Assembly: GCA_041499965.1 (NCBI GenBank)
Contig: JBGQLG010000004.1
Location: forward strand, 1 to 64,000
Direction of reading: 5' to 3'
Length of the DNA stretch: 64,000 nucleotides
DNA from: AR5 sp041499965
GTDB taxonomy: Bacteria > Methylomirabilota > Methylomirabilia > Rokubacteriales > CSP1-6
The notes under the pieces are model-generated. The model did not search any database and was not told the DNA's origin. It was given only the letters and a program-made list of their open reading frames with translations. Within the stretch, counting starts at the first letter, position 1; each line of letters begins with the position of its first letter. The translations under genes were made by a program, and so were the position numbers. Of this stretch, positions 62,766 to 64,000 are shown piece by piece.

Positions 62766-63461
62766 TTAACCGCGGTAGCGGGTGGGGTCGGACACGTCGG
62801 CCTCACCGAATCCCTTGCGGCGGAGCGTGCACGAATCGCAGCGGCCGCAGGCGGCGCCGTCCGGCGCCGGATCGTAGCAGGACAGCGTGAGCGCGTAGTC
62901 GACCCCCGCCGCGGTCCCCGCCCGGATGATCTCGGCCTTGGTCATGCGGATCAGCGGCGTGTGGATGCGCAGATGCTGGCGCCCCTCGACGCCCGCGCGC
63001 GTGGCCAGCGTGGCCAGTCGCTCGAACGCCTCGATGAACTCCGGCCGGCAATCGGGATACCCGGAATAGTCGTACACGTTCACGCCGATGACGATGTCGC
63101 TCGCCTCCAGCACCTCGGCCCACGCCAGCGCGAACGACAGGAAGATCGTGTTGCGAGCCGGCACGTAGGTGACGGGGATGCCGTGGGCCATCGCGTCGAG
63201 CGCGCGATCCTTGGGGACCTCGATGTCGGCGGTGAGCGCCGAGCCGCCGAACGCGCGCAGGTCGATCGTGAGCACCTCGTGACGCACCACGCCGAGCGCG
63301 GCCGCCACCCGCCGGGCCGCCTCGATCTCGACCGCATGGCGCTGGCCGTACGCGAGCGTCAGCGCGTAGAGGGCGAAGCCCTCCCGGGCCGTCAGCGCCG
63401 CCGCGGTCGTCGAGTCCACGCCGCCGCTGAGCAGCACCACCGCCTTCGGCCGAGCGTCCAT
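62766..63461 (-). CDS. queC: 7-cyano-7-deazaguanine synthase (QueC)
   Basis: This 231-residue enzyme makes preQ0 from carboxy-deazaguanine in queuosine biosynthesis. The ATP pyrophosphatase loop LLSGGVDS is at residues 10-17, with YGQRHAVE next, PARNTIFLS in the middle, and the zinc cluster C...ACGRCDSC at the C-terminus. The frame extends 19 codons to 63518, but ATG 63461 is preferred because a CATACT box lies eight bases upstream, making the mRNA leaderless. No other queuosine gene is present in the window. Confidence 0.93.
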   Translation of the reverse strand: MDARPKAVVLLSGGVDSTTAAALTAREGFALYALTLAYGQRHAVEIEAARRVAAALGVVRHEVLTIDLRAFGGSALTADIEVPKDRALDAMAHGIPVTYVPARNTIFLSFALAWAEVLEASDIVIGVNVYDYSGYPDCRPEFIEAFERLATLATRAGVEGRQHLRIHTPLIRMTKAEIIRAGTAAGVDYALTLSCYDPAPDGAACGRCDSCTLRRKGFGEADVSDPTRYRG

Positions 63462-63469
63462 GGCGCCAT

Positions 63470-63477
63470 AGTATGAT
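63470..63477. promoter_or_regulatory. Overlapping divergent -10 boxes for queC and the acyl-CoA dehydrogenase
   Basis: TATGAT (63472-63477) on the plus strand and CATACT (63470-63475) on the minus strand share four bases. The two divergent promoters should not fire at once. Only the dehydrogenase has a ribosome site. Confidence 0.45.
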
Positions 63478-63516
63478 CGATCGCCCACGGGAAACACGGG
63501 ACTCAGGGGGTAGGTC

Positions 63517-64000
63517 ATGGAGAAGTTTCGGGGCGTCGACTACTACGGCATCGAGACGCTGCTCTCCGACGACGAGCGGATGATCCGCGACGCCGTCCGC
63601 GACTGGGTCGAGGCGGAGTTCCTGCCGATCGTGGCGGAGCACCATCGAGCGGAGACGTTCCCGGTCGCGCTCATCCCCAAGCTCGGCGAGCTGGGCGTGT
63701 TCGGCGCCACGCTCCAGGGCTACGGCTGCGCCGGCCTGAACAACGTCGCCTATGGCCTGATCATGCAGGAGCTGGAGCGCGGCGACTCCGGGCTGCGTTC
63801 AGGCGCCTCCGTGCAGAGCGGGCTCGTGATGTACCCGATCTACACGTATGGCTCCGACGCCCAGAAGGACCGCTGGCTGCCCAAGCTGGCGACCGGCGAG
63901 GCGGTGGGCTGCTTCGGCCTCACCGAGCCCGATCACGGCTCCGACCCCGGCTCGATGAAGACGCGCGCGAAGCGCGTGGCCGACGGCTACGTGCTCAACG
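63517..64000 (+). CDS. Acyl-CoA dehydrogenase (glutaryl-CoA dehydrogenase-like), partial
   Basis: The first 161 residues of an acyl-CoA dehydrogenase are present; the gene runs off the end of the window. The N-terminal helical domain begins MEKFRGVDYYGIETLLSD, and the flavin-contacting segment GCFGLTEPDHGSDPGSMKT is the glutaryl-CoA dehydrogenase-type signature. It should oxidise an acyl-CoA and pass electrons to ETF. GGGGGTAGG ahead of the ATG supports the start. Confidence 0.87.
   Translation, partial: MEKFRGVDYYGIETLLSDDERMIRDAVRDWVEAEFLPIVAEHHRAETFPVALIPKLGELGVFGATLQGYGCAGLNNVAYGLIMQELERGDSGLRSGASVQSGLVMYPIYTYGSDAQKDRWLPKLATGEAVGCFGLTEPDHGSDPGSMKTRAKRVADGYVLN

Overview
The window is a 64 kb piece of a very GC-rich bacterial chromosome with about fifty genes, small gaps and many ATGA/GTGA-type overlaps. 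No rRNA, tRNA, CRISPR array, phage or insertion sequence was recognised. Many ABC importers, a glycolate oxidase operon, Tat-type substrate-binding proteins and large sensor kinases suggest a free-living Gram-negative soil-type heterotroph, perhaps an uncultivated lineage such as Rokubacteria/Methylomirabilota. That assignment is an inference from gene content and composition only.

Layout. 1-9.4 kb: a CheY-like regulator, a complete BMP-type nucleoside/sugar ABC importer on the minus strand, and a three-gene set holding an enolase-superfamily epimerase, an unusual fatty-acid hydroxylase/GH3 adenylase fusion and a small membrane protein. 9.5-25 kb: mostly minus-strand metabolic and transport genes (2OG oxygenase, orphan binding protein, FemAB-like acyltransferase, aminotransferase, amidase, JmjC-like oxygenase, diguanylate cyclase, dipeptide importer without ATPases), plus a plus-strand NYN-domain protein. 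25-30.6 kb: a plus-strand sugar operon (GH63-like glucosidase, fructose-1,6-bisphosphatase, class I aldolase, glucokinase). 30.7-45.4 kb: a signalling region with two histidine kinases, an acetyltransferase, a STAS protein, a secreted protein, two tandem methyltransferases, a receiver protein, an HD-GYP protein, an NtrC-type sigma-54 activator and a GAF-GGDEF protein. 45.4-52.5 kb: an AceE-like thiamine-diphosphate enzyme, glycolate oxidase glcDEF and a MoaB/MogA protein. 52.5-64 kb: HtrA protease, a lipoprotein, a 2-hydroxyacid dehydrogenase, a rhodanese-ThiF/MoeB protein, dTDP-sugar genes (rmlA, rmlC-like, rmlB), a degenerate HtrA-like protein, an HD phosphohydrolase, DinB, queC and the start of an acyl-CoA dehydrogenase.

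Regulation. The signalling region looks like one sigma-54 circuit. Strong -24/-12 promoters (TGG[C/T]AC-N5-TTGC) precede both of its long minus-strand operons, and an NtrC-family activator lies between them. A third strong site precedes a zinc-ribbon gene near 13 kb and two weaker ones precede the GAF-GGDEF gene and a lipoprotein gene. Many other genes instead have a TATACT-like -10 box only 4-11 bases before the start codon, which implies leaderless or nearly leaderless mRNAs.

The most striking observation is in the rhodanese-ThiF/MoeB gene (55915-57165). The reading frame is interrupted once, by a TGA exactly where the family has its conserved catalytic cysteine. A perfect 6-bp stem with a 6-nt loop starts 14 nt after the TGA, as expected of a bacterial SECIS element, and the family sequence continues in the same frame to its normal end. 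This is a strong candidate selenocysteine-containing sulfur-transfer adenylase.
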